From positions 146,377 through 210,376 of the forward strand of contig CAWCBE010000006.1 in assembly GCA_963793825.1 (NCBI GenBank): a stretch of 64,000 bases of DNA. Direction: 5' to 3'. The notes below the pieces were generated by a model. That model did not search any database. It worked only from the letters and a program-made list of their open reading frames with translations, and was not told the DNA's origin. Positions 1 to 10,566 of the stretch are shown piece by piece (position 1 is the first letter of the stretch; the number at the start of each line of letters is the position of its first letter). A program made the translations under genes and the position numbers. Source of the DNA: RYN-230 sp963793825. GTDB lineage: Bacteria > Actinomycetota > Actinomycetes > Streptosporangiales > Streptosporangiaceae.

Positions 1-160
1 CGTCCTTTCCGCCAGGATTCAGGAGGTCGCGCACGCGACCGGGAACGGGGTATCCGCCGCCACGCCGGACGTTCCCGGTCGAGGCCGTGCCGTCGCGGCT
101 GGTGGCCGGGCTGCCGCGGGACTGAGCGGGGAACCGGCCGTGCCGCCGAGCCTGGCGGGG

Positions 161-1386
161 TCAGGTGACGGCGGTGTGCTCGGCCGGCGGGCAGATCGGC
201 GTAGGACCGGTCGGCGATGATGCGGCGGATGGCGTCCATGGCGTCCCAGACCTCGGTGTACCTGGTGGTGACCGGGGCCGGGCCGAGGCGCAGCCGGTCC
301 GGTTCCCGGTAGTCCCCGATGATGTTCTCCCGGATCAGGGCCTGGCAGATCCGCCAGGGACTCCGGGTGCCGCAGGCACACGTGCGAGCCACGGCGCTGC
401 AGATACCGCGGCGAGGCGACCGAGGCCCCCAGCGGCACCAGCCAGGCGTCGGCCAGCGCGATGAGGTAGCTGGTCATCAGGATGCCCTTGGCGCGCAGTT
501 CGCCGATGCCCGCCTCGGCCAGCAGCAGGCCACCTTCCTCGACCGCGGCGGTCCCGAGGATGTTCGGCGTCCCGGTCGGGAACCGGGGGATGCCGGGAGC
601 GGGGTCGAACCCCCTACCCATGGCGAACTGGTCCCGCTGGCCGAACCAGCCCCAGATCGGCTGGCGCAGCTGGGCCTGCAGGTCCGCGCGCACGTAGAGG
701 AACGCGGGGGCGCCGGGACCGGCGTTGAGGTACTTGTAGGTGCACCCGACCGCCAGGTCAGCGCCGGCAGGCGTCCAGGCTGACCGGGATCGATCCGGCC
801 GCGTGGCTCAGGTCCCAGAGGACCATGGCCCGGCCTCGTGGGCCGCCCGGGTGGTCCCGGCCATGTCGGCCAGCGGACCGGTGCGGTAGGGCACGTGCGA
901 CAGGCAGACCAGGGCGATCTCCGGGCCCACGGCGATGGCCACCCCGGCGGGCTCGCCCTCGCCGGGTCGCTGGATCATCCGGGGCGGCACTCGGCCGCGC
1001 CGCCAGGCCTTCGAGGACATAGCGGTCGGTCGGGAAGTTCTCGCCGTCGGTCACGATGACCCAGCGGTCGGGCCGGGCGGCCAGCCCGGCGCAGGCAGCT
1101 TGTACAGGTTCACCGTCGTCGAGTCGGCTACCAGGACCTGGCCCGGGGCGGCCCCGAGCAGGCCGGCAGCCAGCCGGTCACCGGCTCGCTGCGGGAGGCC
1201 GATCCATTCCGCCCAGGAGCGGATCAGCCCGGTGCCCCAGTCCCCGTCCACCATGTCGCGGATCCGCTGCGCGGTGGCGGCCGGGAGCATGCCCAGCGAG
1301 TTGCCGTCCAGGTAGATCAGGCCCGGGTCGGGCCGGATGAACCGGTCCCGCAGCGCGGCCAGTGGATCGGCGGCATCCAGTTCCAC
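161..1386 (-). CDS. kynU: Kynureninase (frameshifted)
   Basis: Kynureninase is the PLP enzyme that cleaves kynurenine (or 3-hydroxykynurenine) to anthranilate (or 3-hydroxyanthranilate) plus alanine in tryptophan catabolism. The N-terminus, from a GTG at 1386, carries the family motif YLDGNSLG near residue 25. Further on, in shifted frames, are the segments TPNILGTAAVEEGGLLLAEAG and the C-terminal stretch that ends at the TGA at 161. The homologous path changes frame at least three times (near 1060, 760 and 360), which in such a well-conserved gene looks like sequence error rather than decay. It lies last in the coxS-coxL-coxM-coxG operon direction, about 140 bases after the preceding gene. 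A metabolic link to the hydroxylase (oxidation of an N-heteroaromatic) is possible but only inferred. Confidence 0.8.
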
Positions 1387-1525
1387 CGCCTGGGACCGGT
1401 CGGCCGAGAACCGGGCGGGCCCGTGGGAAGACGCTGTCGCCTGGCCACAGTAGCCCTCCGCCGGGCCCCTGGATCAGCCCGGCGCTGATGGATCGGTACG
1501 CCGCCCCCAAGCGGGGGGCTGGCGG

Positions 1526-2075
1526 CTAGCCGCAGGGGCGCGCGGCGGCGCCTGCGGAGCAGGCCGAACAGCACGCCGGCGAACAGGGCGAAGCCGAACA
1601 CGGGCAGGACGCGCTTGAGGACCGGCAGGCCGGCCACGCTGAGCAGGTCGAGGGCGTCCTCGTCCAGCAGCAGGCTGTCCAGCCGGGCAGGGCACCGTTC
1701 GCGGCGGACCGGTCCTGGTCTGCCTCGGCGGCCAGCCCGGGTCGCGGGGCCCGCGGTGGGGCCGGGCCGGACGGCCGGGCCCGTCCTGGCGGCTGCAAGG
1801 CGGTCCGCCCGGCACGCCGCTGCTCAGGCTGAAAGCCCCGGTCGGCCAGCTTCTGCCGGATCTCCTTGACCGACTGCGGGCCGAGACCGTCGATGGCCAG
1901 CAGTTCCTTCTCGGTACGGGAGGCCAGCGCGCCGATGGTGTGCACGCCCTGCCGCCGCAGGCTGTTGTACGAGCGCGCCGGGCGGGTTGCAGTTCCTCGA
2001 TCGGCTCCTGGGCCAGGTCCGCGGCGCCGGTACCCGCGAGCGAGCTAGCCCCCGGCCGCCCCGCTCGTCCCGGAG
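1526..2075 (-). CDS. RpoA C-terminal-domain-like protein with a membrane segment
   Basis: This small protein has, across one frameshift near 1985, a stretch that closely follows the RNA polymerase alpha-subunit C-terminal domain. EPIEEL is followed by AYNSLRRQGVHTIGAL and then a helix-hairpin-helix LAIDGLGPQSVKEIRQKLAD. A proline-rich linker follows. After a second frameshift near 1640 there is a hydrophobic segment (VLPVFGFALFAGVLFGLL) capped by a run of arginines, so the protein may be membrane-anchored by its tail. It lies directly downstream of coxG, on the same strand. The start is not resolved because nothing resembling a good ribosome binding site is in frame. Alternatively it is a general HhH DNA-binding or adaptor protein. 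The function is unknown; what I see is the domain resemblance and the tail. Confidence 0.55.
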
Positions 2076-2078
2076 GCC

Positions 2079-2569
2079 TCAGCCGCCCCAGCGGCCGGCG
2101 GAGACCACCGCCGGTGCGGTGGCCCCGCCGGACAGCTGGGCGGCCAGGTTGGTGGCGAACTTCTCGATGATCCGGCCGCCCACCTCGGCCATCACCCCCC
2201 GGCCGAACTGGGCCGGGCGCCCGGTCACGGTCATGTGGGTGCGCACCACGACCCGGGTCTGGCCCGCCTCGTCCTGGAGCGAGGAGTTGACCGTGGCTGA
2301 GGCCGTCCCGCTGCCCCGGGTCTCCTTGCCCGAGGCCTCCAGCACGACCGTCCGGGTCGCCTCATCCTTCTCGGTGAACCGGGCGGTGCCCGCGTAGGTC
2401 AGCGCGACCGGCCCGAGACCTTGACCTTGATCCTGCCCTTGATCTGGTCTCCGTCTACGGAGTCCACGGTGGCGCCCGGCATGCAGGGCGCCACCCGCTC
2501 AACGTCAAGCAGGACCCCCCAGGCCCGCTCGGGCGGGACCGGGATGGTGAAGGAGTGCTCCAGTTCCAT
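2079..2569 (-). CDS. coxG: CoxG-like SRPBCC protein (frameshifted)
   Basis: CoxG (carbon monoxide dehydrogenase subunit G family, START/SRPBCC fold) is a membrane-recruitment or maturation factor encoded beside molybdenum hydroxylase genes. The N-terminus from ATG 2569 reads MELEHSFTIPVPPERAW, as usual for the family, followed by MPGATVDSVDG. One frameshift near 2410 connects to the remainder with GRGVMAEVGGRIIEKFATNL and an ending at 2079. The total of about 163 residues is normal for the family when the frame is corrected. It starts 5 bases after the coxM-like gene ends, so it is translationally linked to the coxSLM genes upstream. Assignment to the family is firm; the precise role here is inferred from context. 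Confidence 0.8.
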
Positions 2570-2573
2570 GTCG

Positions 2574-3432
2574 TTAAACTCCAGCGCGGCCGACCAGCGC
2601 CCTGGCGGTCAGTACCCGCGCCAAGTGGCGCCGGTAGTCGGGCGCGCCGTGCAGATCTGCCGGCGGCTGCGTTTCCTCGTCGGCATGTGCTGCGGCCGCC
2701 CGCAGGGCGCTGTCGGCGGCCTCGGCCCCAGCGGCCGCCTCCTCTGCCGCCCGGGCCCTCACCGGGACGGGACCCATGTTCGTGAGAGCGATCCGCGCCT
2801 CCGCCACCTGCCCGTTGGATCGCCGGGCCAGGGCGGCTACACCGACGATCGCCCACGACTGGGCCGTCCGGTGGAACTTCTCATAACGATAGCCCCATCC
2901 CGGCCCCAGCTTGGGCACTCGTACCCCAGTCAGGATCTCGCCGTCGGCCAGGGAGGTGGTCAGGTAGTCCGCGAAGAAGTCCGCCGCGGTGATCTCCCGG
3001 TCCCCGCCGGGGCCGCGGGCCGTCAGCGTGGCCCCCAGGGCCAGTACCACGGCGGGCAGGTCGCCGGCCGGGTTCGCGTGCGACAGTGAGCCGCCAATCG
3101 TGCCCCGGTGCCGGACCGCCGGGTCGGCCACCGTTGCGGTGGCCTCGGACAGCAGCCCGCAGTGCTGCTGGATAAGCGGGTCGGTGATCACCTCGGCGTG
3201 TGGTGTCAGCGCGCCGATCCACAGGGTGGCGCCGTCGTCACGGACCCCGCGCAGGTCACCCAGCCTGCTGATGTCCACGAGAAGGTCGGGATAGGCGAGC
3301 CGGAGCCGCAGCAGCGGCAGCAGGCTCTGCCCGCCCGCGATGACCTTCGCGGCCTCGCCGCCCTCGGCGAGCTGCGGCGACGGCCTCGTCCAGCGAGCCA
3401 GCCCGGATGTAGTCGAACTGGGCGGGAATCAT
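2574..3432 (-). CDS. coxM: Molybdenum hydroxylase FAD-binding medium subunit (CoxM-like)
   Basis: This is the FAD-binding subunit that passes electrons from the iron-sulfur subunit to an acceptor in CO-dehydrogenase/xanthine-oxidase-type enzymes. Visible are the N-terminal IPAQFDYIRAGSLDEAVAQL, the FAD-loop VIAGGQSLLPLLRLRLA and, after one frameshift near 3375, the second FAD motif RHRGTIGGSLSHANPAGDLPA. The C-terminal CO dehydrogenase flavoprotein domain ends at 2574. The length of about 285 residues is typical. The start ATG at 3432 overlaps the stop of coxL (3429), which argues for translational coupling in the operon. Confidence 0.85.
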
Positions 3433-5889
3433 GCCATGCCTCCCGACTGGGTCATGCCGGACGGGCTGTTGCCCTGGGTCTGGTCACTCTGCCGGGCCTG
3501 GTGCTGCTCGGCCGCGCTGGCCTGCGGCCCGCCCTGCGCGGTCTGGATGGCCCGCCAGACCCGTTCCGGGGTACATGGCATGGTGACGTCCCGGACGCCG
3601 AACGGCCGGAGCGCGTCGATCATGGCGTTGACCACGGCCGGGGTGGACGCGATGGTGCCCGCTTCCCCGACCCCCTTGACGCCCAGCGGGTTGGTCTGGG
3701 CCGGGGTCTGGGTCCGGTCGGTGGTGAAGTGCGGCAGGTCCAAGGCGGCCGGCAGCAGGTAGTCCGCCATCGTGGTGGTGACCAGGTTGCCCTCGTCGTC
3801 GTAGACGGCCTCCTCGTACAGCGCCTGGGCGATGCCCTGGGCCACCCCGCCGTGCACCTGCCCGTCCACGATGAGCGGGTTGACGACCATGCCGACATCG
3901 TCCACCGCCACGTAACTGCGGATGGTCACCATGCCGGTCTCGGTGTCCACCTCGGTGGCGCACAGGTGCGTGCCGTGCGGATAGGAGAAGTTGTCCGGGT
4001 CGTAGGTGGTGTCGGAGTCCAGGTTGGGCTCGACCCCGTCCGGCAGGTTGTGCGCGGCGAACGTGGCCAGCGCGATCTCCTGGATCGTCTTGACCACGCC
4101 CTCGCTGCCGCGGACCTTGAACGCGCCCGCCTCGAAGTCGATCTCCTCGGGCGGCGCCTCCAGCAGCGCGGACGCGATCACCTTGGCCTTGGCGATGACT
4201 TTGTCGCAGGCGCCGCTCACCGCGACGCCGCCGACGGTCAGCGACCGCGAGCCGTAGGTGTCCATCCCCTTGGGCGAGACCTGGGTGTCGCCGTGCAGTA
4301 CCCGGACGTCCTCGAACGGCACGCCGAGCTTGTCCGCGACGATCTGGCTCCACGCGGTCTCGTGGCCCTGCCCGTGCGCGCTGGACCCGGTGACCACCTC
4401 GACCTTGCCGGTCGGCAGCATCCGGATCGAGGCGTGCTCCCAGCCGCCCGCGCCGTAGGCGAGCGAGCCGAGCACCCTGGAGGGGGCCAGCCCGCACATC
4501 TCGGTGTAGGTGGAGATGCCGATGCCGAGCTGGACCGGGTCGCCCGACTCCCCGCCGCCGGGCCTGCTCGGCGCGCAGTTCGTCGTAGCCGAACAGTTCC
4601 CTGGCCCGGGCCGTGGCGGCCTCGTAGTTGCCGCTGTCGTAGGTCAGCCCGGCGATCGTGGTGTACGGGAATTCCTCGTGCTTGATCCAGTTCCGCTCGC
4701 GGAGTTCCAGCGGCTCGATGCCCAGCTCGAAGGCCAGGTCGTCCATGATGCGCTCGATCGCGAAGGTGGCCTCCGGGCGCCCGGCGCCGCGGTAGGCATC
4801 GGTCGGCATCTTGGTCGTGAACACGCCGGTGCAGCGGAATGAGAGCGCGTCCATCTTGTAGATGCTGTTGAACATGAACGCGCCGAGCAGCGGCACGCCC
4901 GGGGTGACCAGCATCAGGTAGGCACCCATGTCGGCCAGCAGGTCCACGGACAGGCCGCGCAGCCGGCCGTCGAGGAGTCCGCCGCGATCCTGATCCGCTG
5001 CCACTGGTCACGGCCGTGGTGCACGGTGAGGTTGCCCTCGCTGCGGGACTCGGTCCACTTGACCGGCAGGCCCAGCTTGCGGGCGAGCAGCAGGGCGAGC
5101 ACTTCTCCGCCGTGACCTGCAGCTTGGATCCGAACCCGCCGCCCACGTCGGGGGCGATGACCCTGATGTTCTGCTCCGGGATGCCCGTTACCAGGGCCAG
5201 CATGACCCGCAGCACGTGCGGGATCTGGGTCGCCGACCACAGCGTGAACTCGCCGCCCACGCAGCTGCACACCACCGCGCGCGGCTCCATGGCGCTGGGG
5301 ATCAGCCGCTGCTGGCGGTAGTTCCGCTCGAGGACCACCGGGGCGCCGGAGAACGCCGCGTCGATGTCGCCGTTGCCGAACACCCACTCGAAGCTCTTGT
5401 TGCCGGCCTCGTGCACCTTCGGGGAGGCCTCATCCAGCGCGGTCCGGATGTCCAGCACCGGCGGCAGCGGCTCGTAGTCCACATCCACCGCGGACAGCGC
5501 GTCCGCCGCCGTGTAGCGGTCCCGGGCCACCACGCACGCGACCGCCTCGCCCACGTAACGCACCTCGTCGGTGGCCATCGGCGGGTGCGCCGGGATGACG
5601 ATGTCCGGGGTCACCGGCCACGCGCACGGCAGGCTGCCCTGCTCGGCGGCGAAGTCCGCGCCGGAGAAGGCGGCGATGACGCCGGGGACCTGCAGCGCGC
5701 CGCTCACGTCGACGCGGGTGATCCGGGCGTGCGCGTACGGGCTGCGCACGAAGCCGACGTGCAGCATGCCAGCCAGGTAGTGTTGTCGGTCCAGTTCGTC
5801 TGCCCGGTGACCAGCCGGGCGTCCTCCTTGCGGGGACGGGCCCGGCCGAACTCGGCGACCGGCGCCTGTGCCTGCGTGTCGGTGGTCAT
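3429..5889 (-). CDS. coxL: Molybdenum hydroxylase large subunit, CoxL form II type
   Basis: This is the molybdopterin-containing catalytic subunit of a CO-dehydrogenase/xanthine-dehydrogenase family enzyme. ATG 5889 gives MTTDTQAQAPVAEFGRARPR, then the family signature GQTNWTDN. The active-site loop reads AYRGAGR (near 4790), which is the form II sequence and not the AYRCSFR of true aerobic CO dehydrogenases. CO oxidation should therefore not be assumed. VGGGFGSK and GEAGTIASTPAVVNA are further family landmarks. About 820 codons with at least three frameshifts (near 5775, 5100-5000 and 4555); length is normal after correction. Its ATG overlaps the stop of coxS (ATGA), and its stop overlaps the start of coxM. 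The substrate is probably an aldehyde, purine or N-heterocycle; unknown. Confidence 0.85.
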
Positions 5890-6400
5890 GCCGTGGTCAC
5901 CCCTGCCTGCGTCGCGGCGCTGTCAGCTGCCTGCGTGTCTCCTCCGCCGGGCGTCCCGGCGGCCCGCCGGACGGCGCGGACGATGTTCTCGTAGCCGGTG
6001 CAGCGGCAGAGATTGCCCTACAGGCCTTCCCGGATCTCCTCGTCGGGTCGGGATTCTCCCGGAGCAGGTCCGCCGCGGCCATGATCAATCCCGGCGTACA
6101 GTATCCGCACTGGAGTCCGTGCTCGGCGCGGAACGCCTGCTGCAGGGGGTGCCACTCACCGTTGGCCAGGCCCTCGATCGTCGTCACCTACCTGCCGTCG
6201 GCCTGCACCGCCAGCACCGAGCAGCTCTTGACGGACACCCCGTCCAGGTGGACGGTGCATGCGCCGCAGTTGGAGGTGTCGCACCCGACGGGCGTACCGG
6301 TCTTGCCGGCCCGTTCCCTGAGGTAGTGCACGAGTAGCAGGCGGGGTTCAACGTCGTCCTCATATGTGACGCCATCGACCCTGACGGAAATTCTGGTCAT
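5886..6400 (-). CDS. coxS: Molybdenum hydroxylase 2Fe-2S small subunit (CoxS-like), interrupted
   Basis: This small iron-sulfur subunit carries two [2Fe-2S] clusters. The plant-type ferredoxin cysteines are in GCDTSNCGACTVHLDG and the second cluster in QCGYCTPGLIMAA and NLCRCTGYE. The coding path has two in-frame TAG codons, at about 6188 and 6016. Both fall where the family normally has Glu (before VTTIEGLA and within GLxGNLCRCTGY), so each could be a GAG-to-TAG change. There is also one frameshift near 6050. All cluster cysteines are otherwise present, so either the read is poor here or the gene has been lost recently. It is the first gene of the operon; its stop overlaps the coxL start. 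Confidence 0.75.
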
Positions 6401-6415
6401 CCGAGGCCCCTTTTC

Positions 6416-6444
6416 AGTAGACGGCTGTGGCTCCTGGTGCCCAA
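6416..6444 (-). promoter_or_regulatory. Candidate promoter of the cox-like operon
   Basis: On the minus strand TTGGGC (-35) is 17 bases from TCTACT (-10), placing a start about 10 bases before the coxS ATG at 6400. The -10 is a weak match, so this is a modest call based only on spacing and position. Confidence 0.25.
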
Positions 6445-6520
6445 CCTAGGACGGCTTCCCCCCATGGCCGCCAGCCCCTTGTTTCGCACGGGTGTCAGTA
6501 CTACGTGCCAGGGTCGGTCC

Positions 6521-6915
6521 ATGGATGCCCCGGAATTGGCCCGTTCGCTGTACGCCGCGTACCAGGCGCGCGACTGGGCCCTCGCGCAGACCTATCTGCA
6601 TCCCGAGGCCGTGGGGCGGACATGCTGGCGACTGTGGAGCGGCTGGCCGGGCGGGAGGGAGGTGATCCGGTTCCAGCGGGAGTACCCGGAGCCCTGGGGC
6701 GACCTGATCGTGCTCCGGGCCCTGGGGCGACGCAGCGGCCGCGGCCGTCGAGGTGGAGGTCCGCGCCACGGCCGGGGTGTTCCGGATGGCCGCCTTCTGG
6801 GCAATGACGGACTGCCTGCTGGCCAGCGGCACCGAGCAACTGGGTGGACCCGGGGGGGAGCCCGCCGGGCCGGACTGCTTACGCGGCCGAAAGGACGCCG
6901 CCCGGCGACTCGGGG
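6521..6915 (+). CDS. SnoaL-like (NTF2-fold) small protein, frameshifted
   Basis: ATG 6521 opens MDAPELARSLYAAYQARDWA, followed by a His-Pro-Glu segment (TYLHPEAV) that is typical of SnoaL/NTF2-like polyketide-cyclase-fold proteins. After frameshifts near 6620 and 6735 the fold continues as VIRFQREYPEPWGDL and VRATAGVFRMAAFWAM. The usual length is about 130 residues, which fits. The stop cannot be placed with confidence because the last part is again out of frame and converges with the minus-strand deacetylase. The function is not predictable: the family includes cyclases, isomerases and many uncharacterised proteins. Confidence 0.5.
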
Positions 6916-6916
6916 A

Positions 6917-7638
6917 GGCGGTTTCCAGGACCTGGAAATCTCGGCGAGCCTGCGCGCGGGCAGGCCGCCGCGCTCCGCGGTGCGGGTCATCCAGCCGCGC
7001 AGCATTGCCTCCAGGTCCTCCCGGTGCCCGGTCTGGCTCTCGATGGGCCCGCAGGGCGGCGATCTTCTGGTCGAGCAGCCCTCCGGTGACGTCCACGTAG
7101 TGGCCCGCTGGCGGGCCTGCCGTGACCCACACCTCCCCGCACCGTCCATGGCTGCAGCCCCTCGTCGGCGAGGAGTTCCGGGGAGGCGAACGGGTTCCGC
7201 GCATCCGGGTACACCGCGTCCAGCGCGGCCGAGCCGACGGCGCGGTGGTCCGGGCGACTCGCCGCATCCGCTCGCAGTCCGCTCCGGCGACGGACTAACT
7301 AAGCCGGTCCGGCCGCACCTGCCGGATGACCCGGGCCAGGTCCTTGCGCAGCGCCAGGCTGGCCTCGACCCGGCCGTCCGGGTAGCCGAGGAAACGCAGG
7401 TCCTGGACGCCCACGCAGGGGGCCGCGGCGGCCTGCTCCTTGCGGCGCAGCGGTGCCATCTCCGCGCGCGGGCGGGACTCATCGAAACCGCCTGCGTCGC
7501 CGTCAGTGACCAGGCAGTAGGTCACCTCGATCCCGGCTTTGGATGCGACAGCGCCACCGTGCCCGCGGCACTGAAGTCGATGTCGTCGGGGTGCGCGGCG
7601 ATGACCAGGGCCCGCCTGACCTCGCAGTCGTTGAGCAT
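6917..7638 (-). CDS. PIG-L/LmbE family deacetylase (frameshifted)
   Basis: This is a zinc-dependent N-acetylglucosamine-type deacetylase fold, as in MshB/Mca and BshB. The start at 7638 gives MLNDCEVRRALVIAAHPDDI; AHPDD is the zinc-binding motif. It continues VTYCLVTDGDAGGFDESRPR and LGYPDGRVEASLALRKDLAR. Later, in shifted frames, come YPDARNPFASPEL and VWVTAGPPAGHYVDVTG, whose His belongs to the metal site. The end near FQVLETA is around 6917. At least four frameshifts occur. Because actinomycetes carry several paralogues for mycothiol metabolism or natural-product tailoring, the substrate cannot be assigned. It is convergent with the SnoaL-like gene. Confidence 0.75.
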
Positions 7639-7700
7639 GAGCCCGACCTATGGTCCCAGCCGGCCCGTTCCCGCCGCCGTGCCGGACCCACCCGGCGGGC

Positions 7701-7770
<70 letters not shown>

Positions 7771-7856
7771 TGCTGGTGGGTCTTGCGCGGCATCCGGCCC
7801 AGGGTCTTTACTGCAGTCAAGGCCGCAATATTTCCGATATGTTTCGAAGGAGAGAC

Positions 7857-8988
7857 ATGGGCATGCCCGATCGTGCACGACTGCGAAGTTCGACGGCTGG
7901 CCGATGACATGGCGACCGCCGTCACCGTCCGCTGAAGCTCACGGCGGCGGTCGCGGCGATCGCCGCGACCGCCGCGCTGTCCCTGGCCGCCGCAGTCCCC
8001 GGCGGCCGGCACCAAGACCGGCGCAGGCACCAGGACCAGCGCCGGGGCCAGGACCAGCACCGGCGCCCCGCTGTGGCTGCTCGCCGCGCTCCACGGCAAG
8101 TCTCGGCACCGCCCTCACCCTGCCCAACCTCAGTGACCCGCCGCTGCTCAAGGTGGCGGACGCCCAGTTCGACATGGCCCACGCCGGGTAACGAGATGAA
8201 GTGGGACACCACCGAGCCCGCGAACGGCACGTTCAACTTCGGCCCCGGCGACCAGATCGTCACCTACGCCCACGCGCACCACATGCGGGTCCGCGGGCAC
8301 AACCTGGTCTGGCAGAGCCAGCTGCCTGGGTCAGCAGCCTCCCGCCTGCAATTGGCAGGTCAAGGCGGTGATGGAGCAGCACATCACCACCGAGGTGAGC
8401 CACTACCGCGGCCAGGTGTACTTCCTGGGATGTGGTGAACGAGCCGCTGAACGGCGACGGCAGCTTCGTCAGCGACGTCTTCTACCAGGCGATGGGCAGC
8501 GGCTACATCGCGGACGCGCTGCGCACCGCGCACGCCGCCGACCCGCACGAAGCTGTACCTCAACGACTACAACATCGAGGGCATCAACACGAAGAGCGAC
8601 GCCATGTACAACCTGGTCAAGTCCTCAAGGAGCAGGGCGTCCCGATCAACGGGGTCGGCCTGGAAAGCCACTTCATCCTGGGTACCGTGCCGTCCACCAT
8701 GCTGGCCAACATGCGGCGGTTCGCCGCGCTCGGCGTCGATGTCGCGGTGACCGAGCTGGACGACCGGATCCAGCTGCCCGCCACCGCCGCGACCTGAGCC
8801 AGCAGGCCAGCGACTACGCCACCGTGGTCGGGGACTGCCTGGCCGTGCGGCGCTGCGTCGGGGTGAGCCAGTGGGGATCGGCGACGCCGACTCGTGGATC
8901 CCCGGCTTCTCCGCCGGGCGGGCCACCAGAAACTACCAGCCCAAGCCGCCGCTACGGTACCCAGCAGGCACCCGCGCACCGGGGCTGA
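7857..8988 (+). CDS. Secreted GH10 endo-1,4-beta-xylanase (frameshifted)
   Basis: This glycoside hydrolase family 10 enzyme cleaves internal beta-1,4 bonds of xylan. A strong ribosome binding site (GAAGGAGAG) precedes ATG 7857. In the same frame, after one in-frame TGA at 7905, there is a basic stretch then a hydrophobic signal peptide (LTAAVAAIAATAALSLAAA). The catalytic domain shows NEMKWDTTEP and GHNLVWQSQLP, the acid/base site VVNEPL (around 8430) and the nucleophile site VAVTELDDR (around 8745). It ends with WGIGDADSWIP and a TGA at 8988. At least five frameshifts break the frame. No carbohydrate-binding module is evident. TTTC-rich repeats upstream (near 7825-7845) could be a regulator site, but the match is weak. 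Confidence 0.8.
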
Positions 8989-10544
8989 CGCGGCCACAGC
9001 GGCCGGCGGGCCGCCGGCGCTGGCCGGCCCGAGCGCTGGCCGGCGGGCGCGCCCGAGGGCCCACCCGGCCCCGCCATCCAGCGCGCGGCGGGCGCCGGGC
9101 GCCCCCCGGAGCAGCACCGCCAGTCGAGCGCGGACATCACGTGCTTGATCCGGGTGTAGTCCTCGAACCCGTACATGGACAGGTCCTTGCCGTACCCGGA
9201 GTGCTTGAACCCGCCGTGCGGCATCTCGGCCACCAGCGGGATGTGCGTGTTGATCCACACGCAGCCGAAGTCCAGGCTGCGGGCCATCCGCATGGCCCGG
9301 CCGTGATCGGACGTCCACACCGAGGAGGCCAGCCCGTACTCGGTGCCGTTCGCCCAGGCAGCGCCTCCTCCTCGGAGGAGAACTCCTGCACCGTGATGAC
9401 CGGCCCGAACACCTCCTGCTGGATGATCTCGTCCTCCTGCCGCAGCCCGGTGACCACGCTCGGCTCGAAGAAGTAGCCCCGGCCGCCGATCCGGTTCCCG
9501 CCGGTGCGCACCTCCGCGTGCCCGGGCAGCCGCTCGATGAACCCGCTCACCCGCTCCAGCTGGCTGGCGTTGTTCAGCGGGCCGAAGTCGGCGTCCGGCA
9601 CGTCCGGCCCGGCCACCGTCTGCCCCCGCGCCTCTCGGTCAGCGCGTCGGCGAGGTCGGCCGCGATCCGCGAGCCGGCCAGCACCCGGGTCGCCGCCGTG
9701 CAGTCCTGCCCGGCGTTGAAGTACCCGGCGATGGCGATCGCCTCCGCGGCCTTCGCCGGGTCGGCGTCGTCGAACACGATGACCGGCGCCTTGCCGCCGA
9801 GTTCCAGGTGGACCCGCTTCAGGTCGTCCGCGGCCCCGGCGGCCACCTCCCGGCCCGCCCGGAGCTGCCGGTGATCGACACCATCTGCGGCACCGGGTGC
9901 GTCACCAGCGCGCGGCCGGTGTCCCGGTCGCCGCAGATCACGTTGAACACGCCCGGCGGCAGGAACTCGCTGATCAGCTCGGCCAGCAGCAGGGTGGACA
10001 CCGGGGTGGTGTCCGACGGCTTGAGCACCATGGTGTTCCCGGCCGCCAGCGCGGGCCCAACTTCCACACCGCCATCATCATCGGGTAGTTCCACGGCGTG
10101 ACCGCGGCGCAGACCCCGATCGGCTCGCGCCGGATGAACGAGGTGAACCCGGACATGTACTCGCCCGCCGAGCGGCCCTCCAGCATCCGCGCGGCCCCGG
10201 CGAAGAACCGGATCTGGTCCACCATCGGGGGGATTTCCTCCGACAAGGTCAGCGCGAGCGGCTTGCCGGTGTTCTGACTTTCCGCCTTAACGAACTCGTC
10301 GGCGCGGCTCTCCAGCGCATCGGCGATCCTCAGCAGGGCCAGGCTCCGCTCCGCGGGCGTGGCATCCCGCCAGGCCGGGAAGGCGTCGGCGGCGGACGCG
10401 AACGCCGCGTTCACCTCGTCCGGCCCGGACACCGGTGCCGTCGGCGAAGACCTCCCCGGTGCTCGGGTCGATCAGCTCGGCCCGGCGGTCGTAACTCGTG
10501 TCCGTCCACTGACCGCCGATGAAGTTGCGCAATTCCTCCACCAC
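8952..10544 (-). CDS. NAD(P)-dependent aldehyde dehydrogenase (frameshifted)
   Basis: This aldehyde dehydrogenase superfamily enzyme most resembles the gamma-aminobutyraldehyde/betaine-aldehyde branch. A GTG at 10544 follows GGAGGG and gives VVEELRNFIGGQWTD. Landmarks are TPWNYPMMMAVWK, KPSDTTPVSTLLLAEL, the catalytic Glu region HLELGGKAPVIVFDDAD, the catalytic Cys in FNAGQDCTAATRVLAG, and QEVFGPVITVQEF near the end. The homologous part ends near HVMSALDW (about 9118); the annotated stop at 8952 is the next in the final frame. Frameshifts lie near 10430, 10060, 9860, 9625 and 9360. The start is just 23 bases after the stop of the saccharopine-dehydrogenase-like gene, so the two are co-transcribed. 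Confidence 0.85.
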
Positions 10545-10566
10545 GAGCCCTCCGTTCAGAATATTT

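Noticed and set aside
1..160. Possible 3' end of a plus-strand gene at the left edge
   Set aside because: One frame reads LSARIQEVAHATGNGVSAA but continues without a convincing stop or family match; not enough sequence to call.
3429..5889. Calling the operon an aerobic CO dehydrogenase
   Set aside because: The active-site loop is AYRGAGR (form II), not the AYRCSFR needed for proven CO oxidation.
7905..7907. In-frame TGA in the xylanase leader considered as selenocysteine
   Set aside because: It lies before the signal peptide in a stretch full of errors, with no selenoprotein hairpin; a start downstream or a base error explains it.
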